A DNA stretch of 59,495 nucleotides from contig NZ_MBEQ01000064.1 of NCBI RefSeq assembly GCF_001954135.1, forward strand, positions 1-59,495, written 5' to 3'. Under the pieces are notes generated by a model that was not told where the DNA came from, did not search any database, and saw only the letters and a list, made by a program, of their open reading frames with translations. A program made the position numbers and the translations under genes. The stretch is from Mycobacterium sp. GA-1841. GTDB lineage: Bacteria > Actinomycetota > Actinomycetes > Mycobacteriales > Mycobacteriaceae. Shown here piece by piece: positions 46,863 to 58,268 of the stretch. Every line of letters begins with the position of its first letter. The first letter of the stretch is position 1.

Positions 46863-47780
46863 ATGCCTTGTTCCACCCGCACCGTGCCGTTTCGCGGACA
46901 TGAGACCTGGGTCCAGGTCACCACCCCCGTCACCGCCCGCCCCGAGGCTCTCCCCCTGTTCGTCCTGCACGGTGGACCCGGCATGGCCCACAACTATGTC
47001 GCCAACATCGCCGCTCTGGCCGGTGAGACCGGCCGCACCGTCATCCATTACGACCAGTTGGGCTGCGGCAACAGCACTCACCTGCCGGACGCACCGGCCG
47101 AGTTCTGGACGCCGCAGCTCTTCGTCGACGAGTTCCACACCGTGCGTGAGAATCTCGGGATCGACCGCTACCACGTGCTGGGACAGTCGTGGGGCGGCAT
47201 GCTCGGCGCCGAGATCGGCGTCCGCGTCCCGGACGGACTCGCCTCACTGTCGATCTGCAACTCCCCCGCCTCGATGCAACTGTGGGTCGAAGGTGCGGCC
47301 GAACTGCGCGACCAACTGCCGCCGGAGGCCCGATCCGCACTGCAGCGTCACGAAGCCGACGGGACCGTCACCGATCCCGAATACCTGGCCGCCACGGAGG
47401 AGTTCTACCGTCGCCATGTCTGCCGCGTCGAGCCGATGCCCCAGGACTTCTCCGACACCGTGGCCCAGATGGAGGCCGAGCCGACGGTGTACCACACGAT
47501 GAACGGCCCCAACGAGTTTCACGTCATCGGCACCTTGCGGGGCTGGAGCATCATCGACCGACTACCGTCGATCAACGCACCCACCCTGGTCATCGCCGGT
47601 GAATTCGACGAGGCCACCCCGGCAACCTGGCAGCCCTACGTCGACCAGATTCCCGACGTCCGCAGCCACGTGTTCCCCGGAACCAGCCACTGCACCCACC
47701 TGGAGAAGCCTGAAGAGTTCCGCGCAGTGATCGCGAACTTCCTCGATCAGCACGATCTGGCCGCTGCTGCCCGGGTCTGA
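46863..47780 (+). CDS. Proline iminopeptidase-like alpha/beta hydrolase
   Basis: 305 residues, S33 peptidase family: oxyanion motif LHGGPGMAHNY, DQLGCGNS, nucleophile GQSWGGMLGAEI, Asp in GEFDEATPATW and His in GTSHCTHLEKPEE. These residues are those of prolyl aminopeptidases and related amidases releasing N-terminal residues. Starts at 46821 and 46851 are in frame, but 46821 lies in the operator, so the ATG at 46863 (MPCSTRTVPF) is preferred. It is followed 31 bases later by an amino-acid permease: a peptide or amide degradation and uptake pair. Confidence 0.85.
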   Translation: MPCSTRTVPFRGHETWVQVTTPVTARPEALPLFVLHGGPGMAHNYVANIAALAGETGRTVIHYDQLGCGNSTHLPDAPAEFWTPQLFVDEFHTVRENLGIDRYHVLGQSWGGMLGAEIGVRVPDGLASLSICNSPASMQLWVEGAAELRDQLPPEARSALQRHEADGTVTDPEYLAATEEFYRRHVCRVEPMPQDFSDTVAQMEAEPTVYHTMNGPNEFHVIGTLRGWSIIDRLPSINAPTLVIAGEFDEATPATWQPYVDQIPDVRSHVFPGTSHCTHLEKPEEFRAVIANFLDQHDLAAAARV

Positions 47781-47811
47781 CTCTTCCGCCCGCCGACCCG
47801 ACAGGAATCTG

Positions 47812-49224
47812 ATGGCCACTGACGCCAGCTCGGCAGCTGCCCCACTCACCACCGGTGAGGGACAGCGGGATCTCGAATCATTCGGCTACAAACAAGAACT
47901 CAGCCGCTCGGTCTCCACGGCCGATCTGATCGTCTACGGCCTGGTCTTCATGGTGCCCATCGCACCGTGGACGATCTTCGGCACGGTGTACAACAGCGCC
48001 TCGGGCATGGTGCCGCTGGTCTATCTGATCGGGCTGATCGCCATGGTGTTCACCGCGCTGGCCTACTCGCAGATGGCCAAGTCGTTCCCGTTGGCCGGAT
48101 CCGTGTACGCCTATGTGGGTCGCGGCATCCATCCGGGACTCGGCTTTTTCGCCGGCTGGGCCATCCTGCTCGATTACCTGCTGATCCCGACGCTGCTCTA
48201 CGTCTTCGCCGCCGAATCGATGGTCGGGCTCTTCCCGGGGACGCCGCGCTGGTTGTGGGCGATCGTCTTCGTGGTGGTGAACACGATCATCAATCTTCTC
48301 GGCGTGAGTTCGCTCAAGATGGTCAATCGGGTATTCCTCGCCGTGGAGCTGGTTTTCGTCGTGCTCTTCGTGGTCATCGCGGTACGCGCCATCAACGGAC
48401 AGTCGCTTCCCGACGTCGGCTGGAGCACACTGCCGATCTGGAACTCCGAGGTGGTCACCGCGCCGCTGATCGCGACCGCGCTGTCGATCGCGGTACTGAG
48501 TTTCCTGGGTTTCGACGGCATCTCGACACTGGCCGAGGAATCCACCGGGAAGAAGAACCCGGCCGGTCGCGCGATGATCGTCGCCTTGTTCGTGGTCGCG
48601 TCGCTGTTCATCACCCAGACCTGGCTGGCCAGCCTGTTGGCCGGAGGCCGCGAATCCTTCGGCGACGACGAGATGGGCAACGCCTTCTTCCTGCTCGTGC
48701 AGGCCGCCTCGAGCACCGGCTGGATGAACGCGTTCTTTGTGGTCAACGTCCTCGCGGTCGGCTTCGCCAACGCCATGGCCGCTCAGGCCGCGACCAGCCG
48801 CCTGTTGTTCTCGATGAGTCGTGATCGCCAACTGCCGGCGTTCCTGTCCGCAGTGAGCTCCCGCAAGGTCCCGATGGCGGCCATCCTGGTGGTCAGCGCC
48901 CTGAGCCTGGTACTGGTGCTGTTCTTCGTCGGTCAGATCGGCTTGATCTCGTCACTGGTGAACTTCGGTGCGCTGTTCGGCTTCTGCCTGTTGCACGCCT
49001 CGGTCATCTGGTACTACACGGTGCGCAAGAAATCGAAGAACTACCTGCTCCACCTGGTGGTGCCGATCGTCGGGTTCCTCATCATCGGCTACGTGTTGAT
49101 CAACGCCGACGCGCTGGCCAAGATCGGCGGGGCGGTGTGGCTCGTCATCGGCGCGGTCATCTTCGCCACCAACGTGTTCCGAGGTCGTGGGGTGCCTGAA
49201 CTGGCCGAGGAACCGGCGACGTAG
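47812..49224 (+). CDS. APC-family amino-acid permease
   Basis: 470-residue transporter with about twelve membrane helices. The first helix GLVFMVPIAPWTIFG and the SFLGFDGISTLAEE segment are typical of amino acid-polyamine-organocation permeases. Both ends are short, hydrophilic and cytoplasmic. Likely imports an amino acid or amine released by the peptidase in the same operon; the exact substrate is not deducible. The 130-base gap after it has no gene. Confidence 0.87.
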   Translation: MATDASSAAAPLTTGEGQRDLESFGYKQELSRSVSTADLIVYGLVFMVPIAPWTIFGTVYNSASGMVPLVYLIGLIAMVFTALAYSQMAKSFPLAGSVYAYVGRGIHPGLGFFAGWAILLDYLLIPTLLYVFAAESMVGLFPGTPRWLWAIVFVVVNTIINLLGVSSLKMVNRVFLAVELVFVVLFVVIAVRAINGQSLPDVGWSTLPIWNSEVVTAPLIATALSIAVLSFLGFDGISTLAEESTGKKNPAGRAMIVALFVVASLFITQTWLASLLAGGRESFGDDEMGNAFFLLVQAASSTGWMNAFFVVNVLAVGFANAMAAQAATSRLLFSMSRDRQLPAFLSAVSSRKVPMAAILVVSALSLVLVLFFVGQIGLISSLVNFGALFGFCLLHASVIWYYTVRKKSKNYLLHLVVPIVGFLIIGYVLINADALAKIGGAVWLVIGAVIFATNVFRGRGVPELAEEPAT

Positions 49225-49354
49225 CGGCTCGGCGAGTTCGCCCAGCCATTCGCTGCCTTCATCTCGGCCCACGTCTATGTCAGCGGCGCTGCCGATGATC
49301 TGATCCGGCGATCTGCCACCGTGCCGCGAGGATTGTTGGCATCCTTGGTCAACT

Positions 49355-50140
49355 ATGGGCGACTTCGGGATCGTCGGTACGTGGGTGATGCTCGCCGTGG
49401 TGGTCGTCGGCGCGGTGGCGCTGGCCATCGGCAGCGTTCTACTGGCCAGCCGTGTCATCGCGCGTGACACCCGCCCCGAACACAACTCGGTGTTGTCGCC
49501 GTTTCTCACAGTCGTCGGACTTGTCTACGGTGCGCTGCTCGGGTTCACGGTGGTGGTCGGATGGCAGCAGTACCTGTCGGCCGAGACGAACGTCTCCAAC
49601 GAGGCCTCGACGTTGGTCACCATGTATCGCCAGACGGTGGCCATGCCGCAGCCCGAACAGGGGCAGGTGCGCGAGCAGCTTCGCCGGTATGCCGCGGCGG
49701 TTCACGGCCCCGAATGGGGCAAGGAAGAGTTCGGTCCGATCAGCAACACCGGCCGCCACGCCCTCACCGAGATGTACCGCGTCGTCGGCAGCGCCCCGTC
49801 CGAGGGGACAGCGAGCGCGATCAACAGCCAGTTCCTCGGCCAATTGGCGGTCCTCACCTCGGACCGCAGTGCACGAATCCTCAACTCGAATCCGCGGATA
49901 CCAACGCTGCTGTGGTGCGCCTTGATCTTCGGCAGCCTGGTTGTGATCAGCCTTGCCAGCTTCATGCGGCTCGCGAACAGCCGGGCCCACCTGATTCTGG
50001 TCAGTGCGGTGACCGTCCTGCTTTCGTTGTTGCTCTTCCTGGTATTCACGCTGGACCACCCCTACGGCCCGATAGGCGTCACACCGCATCGGTTCGAGCA
50101 CGCCGTGATGGTGTTCGACCTGATCGATCGCGGAACCTGA
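49355..50140 (+). CDS. DUF4239 (bestrophin-like) membrane protein
   Basis: 261 residues with four membrane helices (about 7-31, 45-66, 183-203, 212-232) and a soluble region between helices 2 and 3. The segment SVLSPFLTVVGLVYGALLGFTVVVGWQQYLSAETNVSNEASTLVTMYRQ (positions 49480-49640) matches the DUF4239 pattern. Function unknown. The next gene, ycaQ-like, converges five bases later. Confidence 0.8.
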   Translation: MGDFGIVGTWVMLAVVVVGAVALAIGSVLLASRVIARDTRPEHNSVLSPFLTVVGLVYGALLGFTVVVGWQQYLSAETNVSNEASTLVTMYRQTVAMPQPEQGQVREQLRRYAAAVHGPEWGKEEFGPISNTGRHALTEMYRVVGSAPSEGTASAINSQFLGQLAVLTSDRSARILNSNPRIPTLLWCALIFGSLVVISLASFMRLANSRAHLILVSAVTVLLSLLLFLVFTLDHPYGPIGVTPHRFEHAVMVFDLIDRGT

Positions 50141-50145
50141 GGCGC

Positions 50146-51351
50146 TCAACCGACAGCGGCGCCCAACGCCGCCGCAAGGTCACCGCGCTCACCCACCGTG
50201 ACATCACCGACCCCCAACCAGCCGGCCATCGACCGCAGCTCCCGCGCCAGCGCGTGCGCCACCCGTTCGGCGTCCTGACCTTCCTCAGTGAAGGCACCCA
50301 ACACCTGCAGGGCGGCATCCGTGCGTTTGAGGTCCACACGCGCCACCAATTCGCCGTCGAGCAGGAACGGCCATACGTAGTAACCGAATTGGCGTTTGGG
50401 CGCCGGGGTATAGATCTCGATCCGGTAATGGAAGTTGAACATCCGTTCCACCCGGGGCCGGAAGAAGATCAACGGGTCGAAGGGGCACAGCAGCGCGGTC
50501 CCGCCGTCATCGCGCGGCACGCTCTGGCCCGAGCGCAGATAGGCCGGCGCGCCCCACCCCTCGACCTCCACGGGCTCGAGTTCCCCATCGGCGACCAGCT
50601 TGGCGATCGCCGGCTTGACCTGCCTGGCCGCCATCCGGAAATAGTCGCGGATATCGGCCTCGGTGCCGACCCCCAACGCGGTGGCCGCACGCAGCGCCAG
50701 CTCGCGGACCGCCTCCTCGTCATCGACCTCACGGGCCAGCACCTCGGCCGGCAGGACCCGCTCGGTGAGGTCGTAATGTCTTGCGAACCCGACACGGGTC
50801 GCCGTCGTCAGAACTCCCGACGACCACAGCGCCTCGGCCACCCACTTGGTCTCGCTGCGGTCCCACCACGGGCCCTTGCGACCACGCGGCTCGGCTTCCA
50901 GATGCGCCTCGATCTGCCCGGCAGTGGCGGGCCCGAGCTCGGCTACCGCCGCCACGATGTCCTCGGCCAGCTTGGGGTTCTTCCGCACGATCTCGGTGCC
51001 CCACCGGCCATGGGTGTATTCACGCATCCGCCACCGCAGCAGCGGCCAGTCCTCGACCGCCATCAGCGCGGCCTCGTGCGCCCAGTACTCCACCAGAAGC
51101 CGCGGTGAACGGACGCTGTGCGACCACGCCGCGCGGTCGAGTGTCTCGCGGTCGTACGCCCCCAACCGGCTGAACACCGGCGCGTAGTGCGCACGCACCG
51201 CCACCGACACCGAATCCAGCTGCAGCACCTGGATACGGGAGATCAGCGTGCGCAGGTGGGCGCGGGTGACCGGCCCCCGGGGCTTGGGCCGGCGGAATCC
51301 CTGCGCGGCAACGGCGACGCGGCGCGCCTGCGCCGCAGTGATGGTGGCCAC
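50146..51351 (-). CDS. YcaQ/AlkZ-like winged-helix DNA glycosylase
   Basis: 401-residue HTH_42-family protein, the fold of E. coli YcaQ and Streptomyces AlkZ, which unhook interstrand DNA crosslinks. The catalytic QxD motif is Gln44-Leu-Asp46 in IQVLQLDSVSV; later DNA-contacting segments include LLVEYWAHEAALM and PFDPLIFFRPRVERMFNF. The frame opens at 51435, inside dfrA; the GTG at 51351 gives the family N-terminus and lies 14 bases after dfrA, suggesting a thyA-dfrA-glycosylase operon. Confidence 0.82.
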   Translation of the reverse strand: MATITAAQARRVAVAAQGFRRPKPRGPVTRAHLRTLISRIQVLQLDSVSVAVRAHYAPVFSRLGAYDRETLDRAAWSHSVRSPRLLVEYWAHEAALMAVEDWPLLRWRMREYTHGRWGTEIVRKNPKLAEDIVAAVAELGPATAGQIEAHLEAEPRGRKGPWWDRSETKWVAEALWSSGVLTTATRVGFARHYDLTERVLPAEVLAREVDDEEAVRELALRAATALGVGTEADIRDYFRMAARQVKPAIAKLVADGELEPVEVEGWGAPAYLRSGQSVPRDDGGTALLCPFDPLIFFRPRVERMFNFHYRIEIYTPAPKRQFGYYVWPFLLDGELVARVDLKRTDAALQVLGAFTEEGQDAERVAHALARELRSMAGWLGVGDVTVGERGDLAAALGAAVG

Positions 51352-51365
51352 CCCGCCATCGTCCC

Positions 51366-51866
51366 CTACGGGACCGACAACTCTCGGGTGTAGCTGCAGA
51401 ACCGGTACCGCAACCCCGACGCGCTGGTCAGCCACTCACCTGTGTCTTTGATCCAGGACTCGTCGAGTTCGGGGGCCAGGGCGTCCCCGTGCGCCGGCGG
51501 CAGGTCGATGTCGATCTCGGTCACCTCACACCGCACCGCGGCCGGCAGGGCCTGGGCATAGATCTGCGCCCCGCCGATCACCCAGCCGCGGAAGACATCG
51601 TCGAGTCCGGTCAGGACCTCGGCCCCGTCGGCGACGTACCCAGGATTGCGGGTGATGACGATGTTGCGTCGTCCCGGCAACGGACGGACCTTGGCCGGCA
51701 GCGACTCCCACGTCAACCGGCCCATCACCACCGTCTGTCCGAGGGTGAGCTGTTTGAACCTGGCCTGATCCTCGGGCAGGTGCCAGGGGATGTCGTTGTC
51801 CCGGCCGATGACGCCCGAGGTCGACTGGGCCCAGATCATCGCCAGTTGTCGAAGATCACCGGTCAT
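51366..51866 (-). CDS. dfrA: Dihydrofolate reductase
   Basis: 166-residue DHFR regenerating THF for ThyA. Folate/NADPH motifs: [61 protein letters not shown]. The catalytic acid Asp is in DIPWHL. The ATG overlaps the thyA stop by four bases (ATGA), so the pair is coupled. Confidence 0.96.
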   Translation of the reverse strand: MTGDLRQLAMIWAQSTSGVIGRDNDIPWHLPEDQARFKQLTLGQTVVMGRLTWESLPAKVRPLPGRRNIVITRNPGYVADGAEVLTGLDDVFRGWVIGGAQIYAQALPAAVRCEVTEIDIDLPPAHGDALAPELDESWIKDTGEWLTSASGLRYRFCSYTRELSVP

Positions 51867-52663
51867 ACCGCGACGGGAGCCTTGATCGCCGGATGCGGAT
51901 CGTAGTTCACGATCGCGATGTCCTCGTAGGCGTAATCGAAGATCGAATCACGATGGGCCAGAACAAGTTCCGGGTAAGGCCGGGGTTCGCGGCCGAGCTG
52001 GAGGGCCACCTGCTCGACGTGGTTGTCGTAGATGTGGCAGTCACCGCCGGTCCAGACGAATTCGCCGACCCCGAGCCCGGCCTGAGCCGCCATCATGTGG
52101 GTGAGCAGGGCGTAGCTGGCGATGTTGAACGGCACGCCGAGGAACAGGTCGGCGCTGCGCTGATAGAGCTGGCAGGACAGCTTTCCGTCAGCCACGTAGA
52201 ACTGGAAGAACGCGTGGCACGGCGGCAGCGCCATCTGCGGGATCTCACCGACGTTCCACGCCGAGACGATGTTGCGTCGTGAATCGGGGTCGTTCTTGAG
52301 CAGCTCCAGGGCGGCCGAGATCTGGTCGATGTGCTTCCCGGACGGCGTCGGCCATGAGCGCCACTGCACGCCGTAGACGGGCCCCAGATCGCCTGTCTCA
52401 CTGGCCCATTCGTCCCAGATGGTGACCCCGTGCTCCTGCAGCCAGCGTACGTTGGAATCGCCGCGCAGAAACCACAGCAGTTCGTAGATCACCGACTTGG
52501 TGTGCACCTTCTTGGTGGTGATCAACGGAAAACCGGCGGCCAGGTCGTAACGCATCTGATGCCCGAACAGGCTACGGGTACCGGTGCCGGTGCGATCGGA
52601 TTTTGGTACGCCCTGCTCACTCACCTTCCGCAGCAGGTCCTCGTACGGCGTCTGGATCGGCAC
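51863..52663 (-). CDS. thyA: Thymidylate synthase ThyA
   Basis: 266 residues; folate-dependent thymidylate synthase. The catalytic Cys is in [13 protein letters not shown]; the phosphate-binding [20 protein letters not shown] and dUMP Asn region are intact. GTG start at 52663. The 42-base gap to the divergent dienelactone hydrolase gene holds both promoters. Confidence 0.97.
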   Translation of the reverse strand: MPIQTPYEDLLRKVSEQGVPKSDRTGTGTRSLFGHQMRYDLAAGFPLITTKKVHTKSVIYELLWFLRGDSNVRWLQEHGVTIWDEWASETGDLGPVYGVQWRSWPTPSGKHIDQISAALELLKNDPDSRRNIVSAWNVGEIPQMALPPCHAFFQFYVADGKLSCQLYQRSADLFLGVPFNIASYALLTHMMAAQAGLGVGEFVWTGGDCHIYDNHVEQVALQLGREPRPYPELVLAHRDSIFDYAYEDIAIVNYDPHPAIKAPVAV

Positions 52664-52705
52664 GCCCTCAGCTTACGTGCCGGCACAGGGAGTAGAACGG
52701 TAGCC

Positions 52706-53443
52706 ATGCCGACCACAAAGGACACCATCACCACGCCCGCCGGGACCTGCTCGGTCACCCTCGCCACCCCCGAAGGCACGGGACCATGGCCGGGCATCGT
52801 CATGTATCCCGATGCCGGTGGAGCCCGCGCCACGTTCGACGAGATGGCTGCTCAGCTCGCCGGCTATGGCTACGCGGTGCTGGTTCCGGACATGTACTAC
52901 CGCGACGCCGGCTGGGCCCCGTTCGAGATGGCGACGGTGTTCGGCAACCCGTCCGAGCGCCAGCGCCTGTTCGCCATGATCAAGAAGGTGACTCCGGAGA
53001 TCATGGCGGCCGACGCCGCAGCCTTCTTCGACTACCTGCAGTCCCGGCCGGAGGTCAGCGGCGAGAAGTTCGGCACCACCGGCTATTGCATGGGCGGGCG
53101 CACGTCGCTGGTGGTCGCCGGCCGGCTGCCCGACCGGGTCGCTGCGGCGATGTCGTTCCATGGCGGCGGGTTGGCCTCCGACGATCCGGGCAGCCCGCAC
53201 CTGTTGGCCGACCAGATCACGGCGGCGGTCTACGTAGGTGGCGCCAAGGGCGATGCATCGTTCACCGCCGAGCAGGCCAAAACCCTCGATACGGCGTTGA
53301 CCGACGCCGGTGTCGAGCACACGATCGAAACCTACGACGCCGCACACGGTTTCGCGGTCCCGGACAACGCACCGTACGACGAGGCGGCCGCCAAACGGCA
53401 CTGGGACGCGATGGAGGGCTTCTTCGGCGCCCGCCTGGGTTGA
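52706..53443 (+). CDS. Dienelactone hydrolase family protein (Rv2765-like)
   Basis: 245-residue alpha/beta hydrolase with a cysteine nucleophile: TGYCMGGRTSL (Cys near residue 132), Asp in GAKGDASF and His in YDAAHGFAVPD. These are the dienelactone hydrolase triad. Substrate unknown; carboxymethylene-lactones are the family's reference. The open frame begins at 52430 inside thyA; the ATG at 52706 is chosen. TAGAAC seven bases before it may be a weak leaderless -10. Confidence 0.86.
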   Translation: MPTTKDTITTPAGTCSVTLATPEGTGPWPGIVMYPDAGGARATFDEMAAQLAGYGYAVLVPDMYYRDAGWAPFEMATVFGNPSERQRLFAMIKKVTPEIMAADAAAFFDYLQSRPEVSGEKFGTTGYCMGGRTSLVVAGRLPDRVAAAMSFHGGGLASDDPGSPHLLADQITAAVYVGGAKGDASFTAEQAKTLDTALTDAGVEHTIETYDAAHGFAVPDNAPYDEAAAKRHWDAMEGFFGARLG

Positions 53444-53444
53444 G

Positions 53445-53900
53445 CTACTGCGGGTCGTTGCGGTGCAGGTACGTGTTGATCGCACGGGCCACACCGCGTC
53501 CCGCGTACACGGCTGCGGCCACCGAAACCAGGATCATCGCGACGAAAGTGAGCGTCCAGTGGGGTCGACTGTGGCTGACGTTCCACCAGATGAAGGTGAA
53601 CAGCAGGGCACAGACGAAGACCACGATGTCGCGCCAGTTGCCGCGGTAGGACATCGCGGCCTCGCGAAGTTCATGGGTGCGGTCACTGGCCTGGATGAGT
53701 TCGTCGATGCGTCGGTCGATGCTGGCCTGCAGGCGCGCGCGTCGGTCGACCTGATCTTCCGGAATTCGCGCGAGCAGGTCCAGATCTTTGGTGATCATGC
53801 CGCGGACGTCGGGCGGCTTGAGGTTGCCTGCGGCGACACCCAGTAAAGCGCCGCCGGCGATGGGCGCTGCGCCAAGCGCGAGTTCGGCGATACCTGGCAT
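53445..53900 (-). CDS. Membrane protein with helical cytoplasmic domain
   Basis: 151 residues: a short Gly/Ala-rich hydrophobic start (about 7-25), a charged helical region (35-85, many Arg/Asp/Glu) and two membrane helices (about 90-112 and 116-135). Family not recognised. A strong AAGGAGAAG ribosome site precedes the ATG at 53900. It is last in the dapB operon, nine bases after the flavodoxin-like gene. Confidence 0.7.
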   Translation of the reverse strand: MPGIAELALGAAPIAGGALLGVAAGNLKPPDVRGMITKDLDLLARIPEDQVDRRARLQASIDRRIDELIQASDRTHELREAAMSYRGNWRDIVVFVCALLFTFIWWNVSHSRPHWTLTFVAMILVSVAAAVYAGRGVARAINTYLHRNDPQ

Positions 53901-53909
53901 GCTTCTCCT

Positions 53910-54361
53910 TCACTCCATCAGCGTCGCGGCCAAGGTGCCGCCCAGCTCGTAGGCGCGTTCCCGGACACCGGCGTCGACCCCGCCGGTGACTTCGAGCACG
54001 TCGGCCGCTTTGGTCAGCGCCAAGCCCGCGGCGATCCTGTCGACCGCGTTCACCGCACCGGCCGTGTCGTTGTTGCCGTGCACCCACAGACCGTACGGAC
54101 GTCCGGCCACATGGTCCAGGCTCGGGTAGTACACGGTGTCGAAGAAGTGTTTCAGGGCACCACTCATATAGCCGAAATTGGCTGTGGTGCCGAACAAATA
54201 GCCATCGGCGCTCAACATGTCCGGCACGGTCGCAGCCAACGCCGGCCTGGTTTCGATCGCCACGCCGGAGATGTCCGGATCATGTGTGCCGGCCAGCACT
54301 GCTTCGAGGAGCTCCCGCGTCGCCGGAGACGGCGTGTGATGCACCACGAGCAGCGTCTTGG

Positions 54362-54365
<4 letters not shown>
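53910..54365 (-). CDS. Flavodoxin-like NAD(P)H/FMN reductase (Rv2771c-like)
   Basis: 151-residue flavodoxin-fold protein. The phosphate-binding loop is VVHHTPSPATREL, and the flavin-contacting GTTANFGYMSGALKHFFDTVYYP is typical of NADPH-dependent FMN reductases and WrbA relatives. Cytoplasmic; electron partner unknown. The start overlaps the end of the upstream gene by four bases. Confidence 0.83.
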
Positions 54366-56471
<2,106 letters not shown>

Positions 56472-56488
56472 CCCGGTAGCCGCGAGCC

Positions 56489-57001
56489 CTACAGCGGTGA
56501 GGCTCCGCGCAGATGCTCGAAGATCAGCGAGGTCTGGGTGCCGGCCACATCGGTGTCCGCGTTGAGGTTCTCCACCACGAACGCCCTGAGATCGTCGGTA
56601 TCCCGTGCCGCGACGTGCAGGATGAAGTCGTCGCCGCCGGCCAGGAAGTACACATCCATCACCTGGGGCAGCGTGCGGATGTGGGCGATGAAGCTGCGGA
56701 TCTTGCCGCGCGCATTCGACTGCAGGCGTACCGAGATCATCGCCTGCAAGCTCAGCCCCACGGCCGCGGGATCGATGTCGGTGTAGAACCCGCGGATCAC
56801 GCCGATCTCCTGAAGCCGGCGGACCCGGCCGTGGCAGGTCGACGCGGCGATCCCGACCGCATCGGCCAACGCACTGTTCGACATGCGGGCATCACCGTGC
56901 AGCGCCAACAGGATCCGCCGGTTCACTTCATCGATATCGGGCAGAACATCCTTCGACGTACGTCCTACACGAACCGGCGGATGCACTGATCCTTCTGACA
57001 C
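56489..57001 (-). CDS. aldR: Lrp/AsnC regulator AldR
   Basis: 170-residue Lrp/AsnC-family regulator: winged helix (about 22-75, DIDEVNRRILLALHGDARMSNSALADAVGIAASTCHGRVRRL at 56770-56940) and an amino-acid-binding RAM domain (about 85-160). Divergent from ald across 91 bases, as Rv2779c is from Rv2780, where it controls ald in response to alanine and other amino acids. Confidence 0.92.
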   Translation of the reverse strand: MSEGSVHPPVRVGRTSKDVLPDIDEVNRRILLALHGDARMSNSALADAVGIAASTCHGRVRRLQEIGVIRGFYTDIDPAAVGLSLQAMISVRLQSNARGKIRSFIAHIRTLPQVMDVYFLAGGDDFILHVAARDTDDLRAFVVENLNADTDVAGTQTSLIFEHLRGASPL

Positions 57002-57092
57002 TCCCGTACTCTATCGAATCTTTGACGCATATATTGCCCTCGAACCGACGTTTCTTCACAATTTGAGTAACACCGATTTTGGAGGAGCAATC
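57002..57092. promoter_or_regulatory. aldR-ald intergenic control region
   Basis: 91 bases, AT-rich compared with its surroundings, with stretches such as GCATATATTGC (57028-57038) and AACACCGATTTT. AldR is known to bind several degenerate sites between these genes in mycobacteria; I cannot fix their borders. A GGAGGAG ribosome site for ald lies at 57081-57087. Confidence 0.6.
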
Positions 57093-58220
57093 ATGCTCGT
57101 CGGCATCCCGGCCGAGATCAAGAACAACGAATACCGCGTGGCGATCACCCCGGCGGGGGTGGCTGAACTGACCCGTCGTGGCCACGACGTCATCATTCAG
57201 ACCGGCGCCGGAGACGGTTCAGCCATCGCCGACAACGACTACAAAGCCGCGGGGGCCGAGATCGTCGCCACGGCCGACCAGGTGTGGGCCGAGGCCGAAT
57301 TGCTGCTCAAGGTCAAGGAGCCGATCGCCGCCGAGTACTCACGGATGCGCCGCGGCCAGACCCTGTTCACCTATCTGCACCTGGCCGCGTCGAAGGACTG
57401 CACCGATGCCTTACTGGCCTCGGGCACCACCTCGATCGCCTACGAGACCGTGCAGACCACCGGACCGGACGGGTCGGTGGCTCTCCCCCTCCTGGCCCCG
57501 ATGAGCGAGGTCGCCGGTCGATTGTCCGCCCAGGTGGGTGCCTACCACCTGATGCGCAGCCACGGCGGCCGCGGCGTGCTGATGGGCGGGGTCCCCGGCG
57601 TCGTCCCGGCCGAGGTCGTCGTCATCGGAGGCGGCGTGGCCGGCTACAACGCCGCCCGCATCGCCAGAGGCATGGGTGCCCACGTCAACGTGTTCGACGT
57701 CAACCTCAACACGTTGCGCAGGATCGACAACGAATCGGGCGGCAGCATCGAAACCCGCTACTCCTCGATGCTCGATCTCGAGGATGCCGTCAAGGGCGCC
57801 GATCTGGTGATCGGCGCAGTGCTGGTGCCCGGCGCCAAGGCTCCCAAGCTCGTCTCCAATTCCACTGTGGCCCATATGAAGCCGGGTGCGGTGCTGGTCG
57901 ACATCGCCATCGACCAGGGCGGCTGCTTCGAGGATTCGCGGCCCACCACGCATGATGATCCGACGTTCGCGGTACACGACACCGTCTTCTACTGCGTGGC
58001 CAACATGCCGGGCGCGGTGCCGCGGACATCGACCTACGCCCTGACCAACGCCACGATGCCGTACGTGCTCACGCTCGCCGAACGGGGCTGGCAGACCGCC
58101 TGCGCTGCAGACGCCGCACTGGCCATGGGCCTGTCGACGCACGAGGGCGCGTTGCTGTCGGAGCAGGTCGCCACCGATCTCGGTCTACCGTTCACGGATC
58201 CGGTGCCATTGCTCCGGTAA
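57093..58220 (+). CDS. ald: L-alanine dehydrogenase
   Basis: 375-residue NAD-dependent enzyme interconverting alanine and pyruvate plus ammonia, induced on alanine and in low oxygen. Substrate residues Arg15, Lys75 and His96 are at canonical positions; the Rossmann motif is [14 protein letters not shown]. The frame opens at 56883 but overlaps aldR; the ATG at 57093 with GGAGGAG is right. Confidence 0.96.
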   Translation: MLVGIPAEIKNNEYRVAITPAGVAELTRRGHDVIIQTGAGDGSAIADNDYKAAGAEIVATADQVWAEAELLLKVKEPIAAEYSRMRRGQTLFTYLHLAASKDCTDALLASGTTSIAYETVQTTGPDGSVALPLLAPMSEVAGRLSAQVGAYHLMRSHGGRGVLMGGVPGVVPAEVVVIGGGVAGYNAARIARGMGAHVNVFDVNLNTLRRIDNESGGSIETRYSSMLDLEDAVKGADLVIGAVLVPGAKAPKLVSNSTVAHMKPGAVLVDIAIDQGGCFEDSRPTTHDDPTFAVHDTVFYCVANMPGAVPRTSTYALTNATMPYVLTLAERGWQTACAADAALAMGLSTHEGALLSEQVATDLGLPFTDPVPLLR

Positions 58221-58240
58221 GCATCGCCACTTGGCCATTG

Positions 58241-58261
58241 TTGACAGGTGTCAAGTATCGT
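58241..58261 (+). promoter_or_regulatory. TetR-type palindrome and -10 before DUF4334 gene
   Basis: TTGACA-GG-TGTCAA (58241-58254) is a perfect 14-bp palindrome, immediately followed by TATCGT (58256-58261) seven bases before the ATG at 58269. It looks like an operator between -35 and -10 of a leaderless promoter. The bound regulator is not encoded here. Confidence 0.5.
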
Positions 58262-58268
58262 GGACGTC

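Noticed and set aside
49561..51108. A 515-codon plus-strand frame over the DUF4239 gene and the glycosylase gene
   Set aside because: It is out of frame with one conserved gene and antisense to the other; its composition is Arg/Pro-rich and non-globular.
58241..58261. Classical promoter TTGACA ... TATCGT
   Set aside because: The spacer would be only nine bases; the TTGACA is better explained as one arm of a palindrome.
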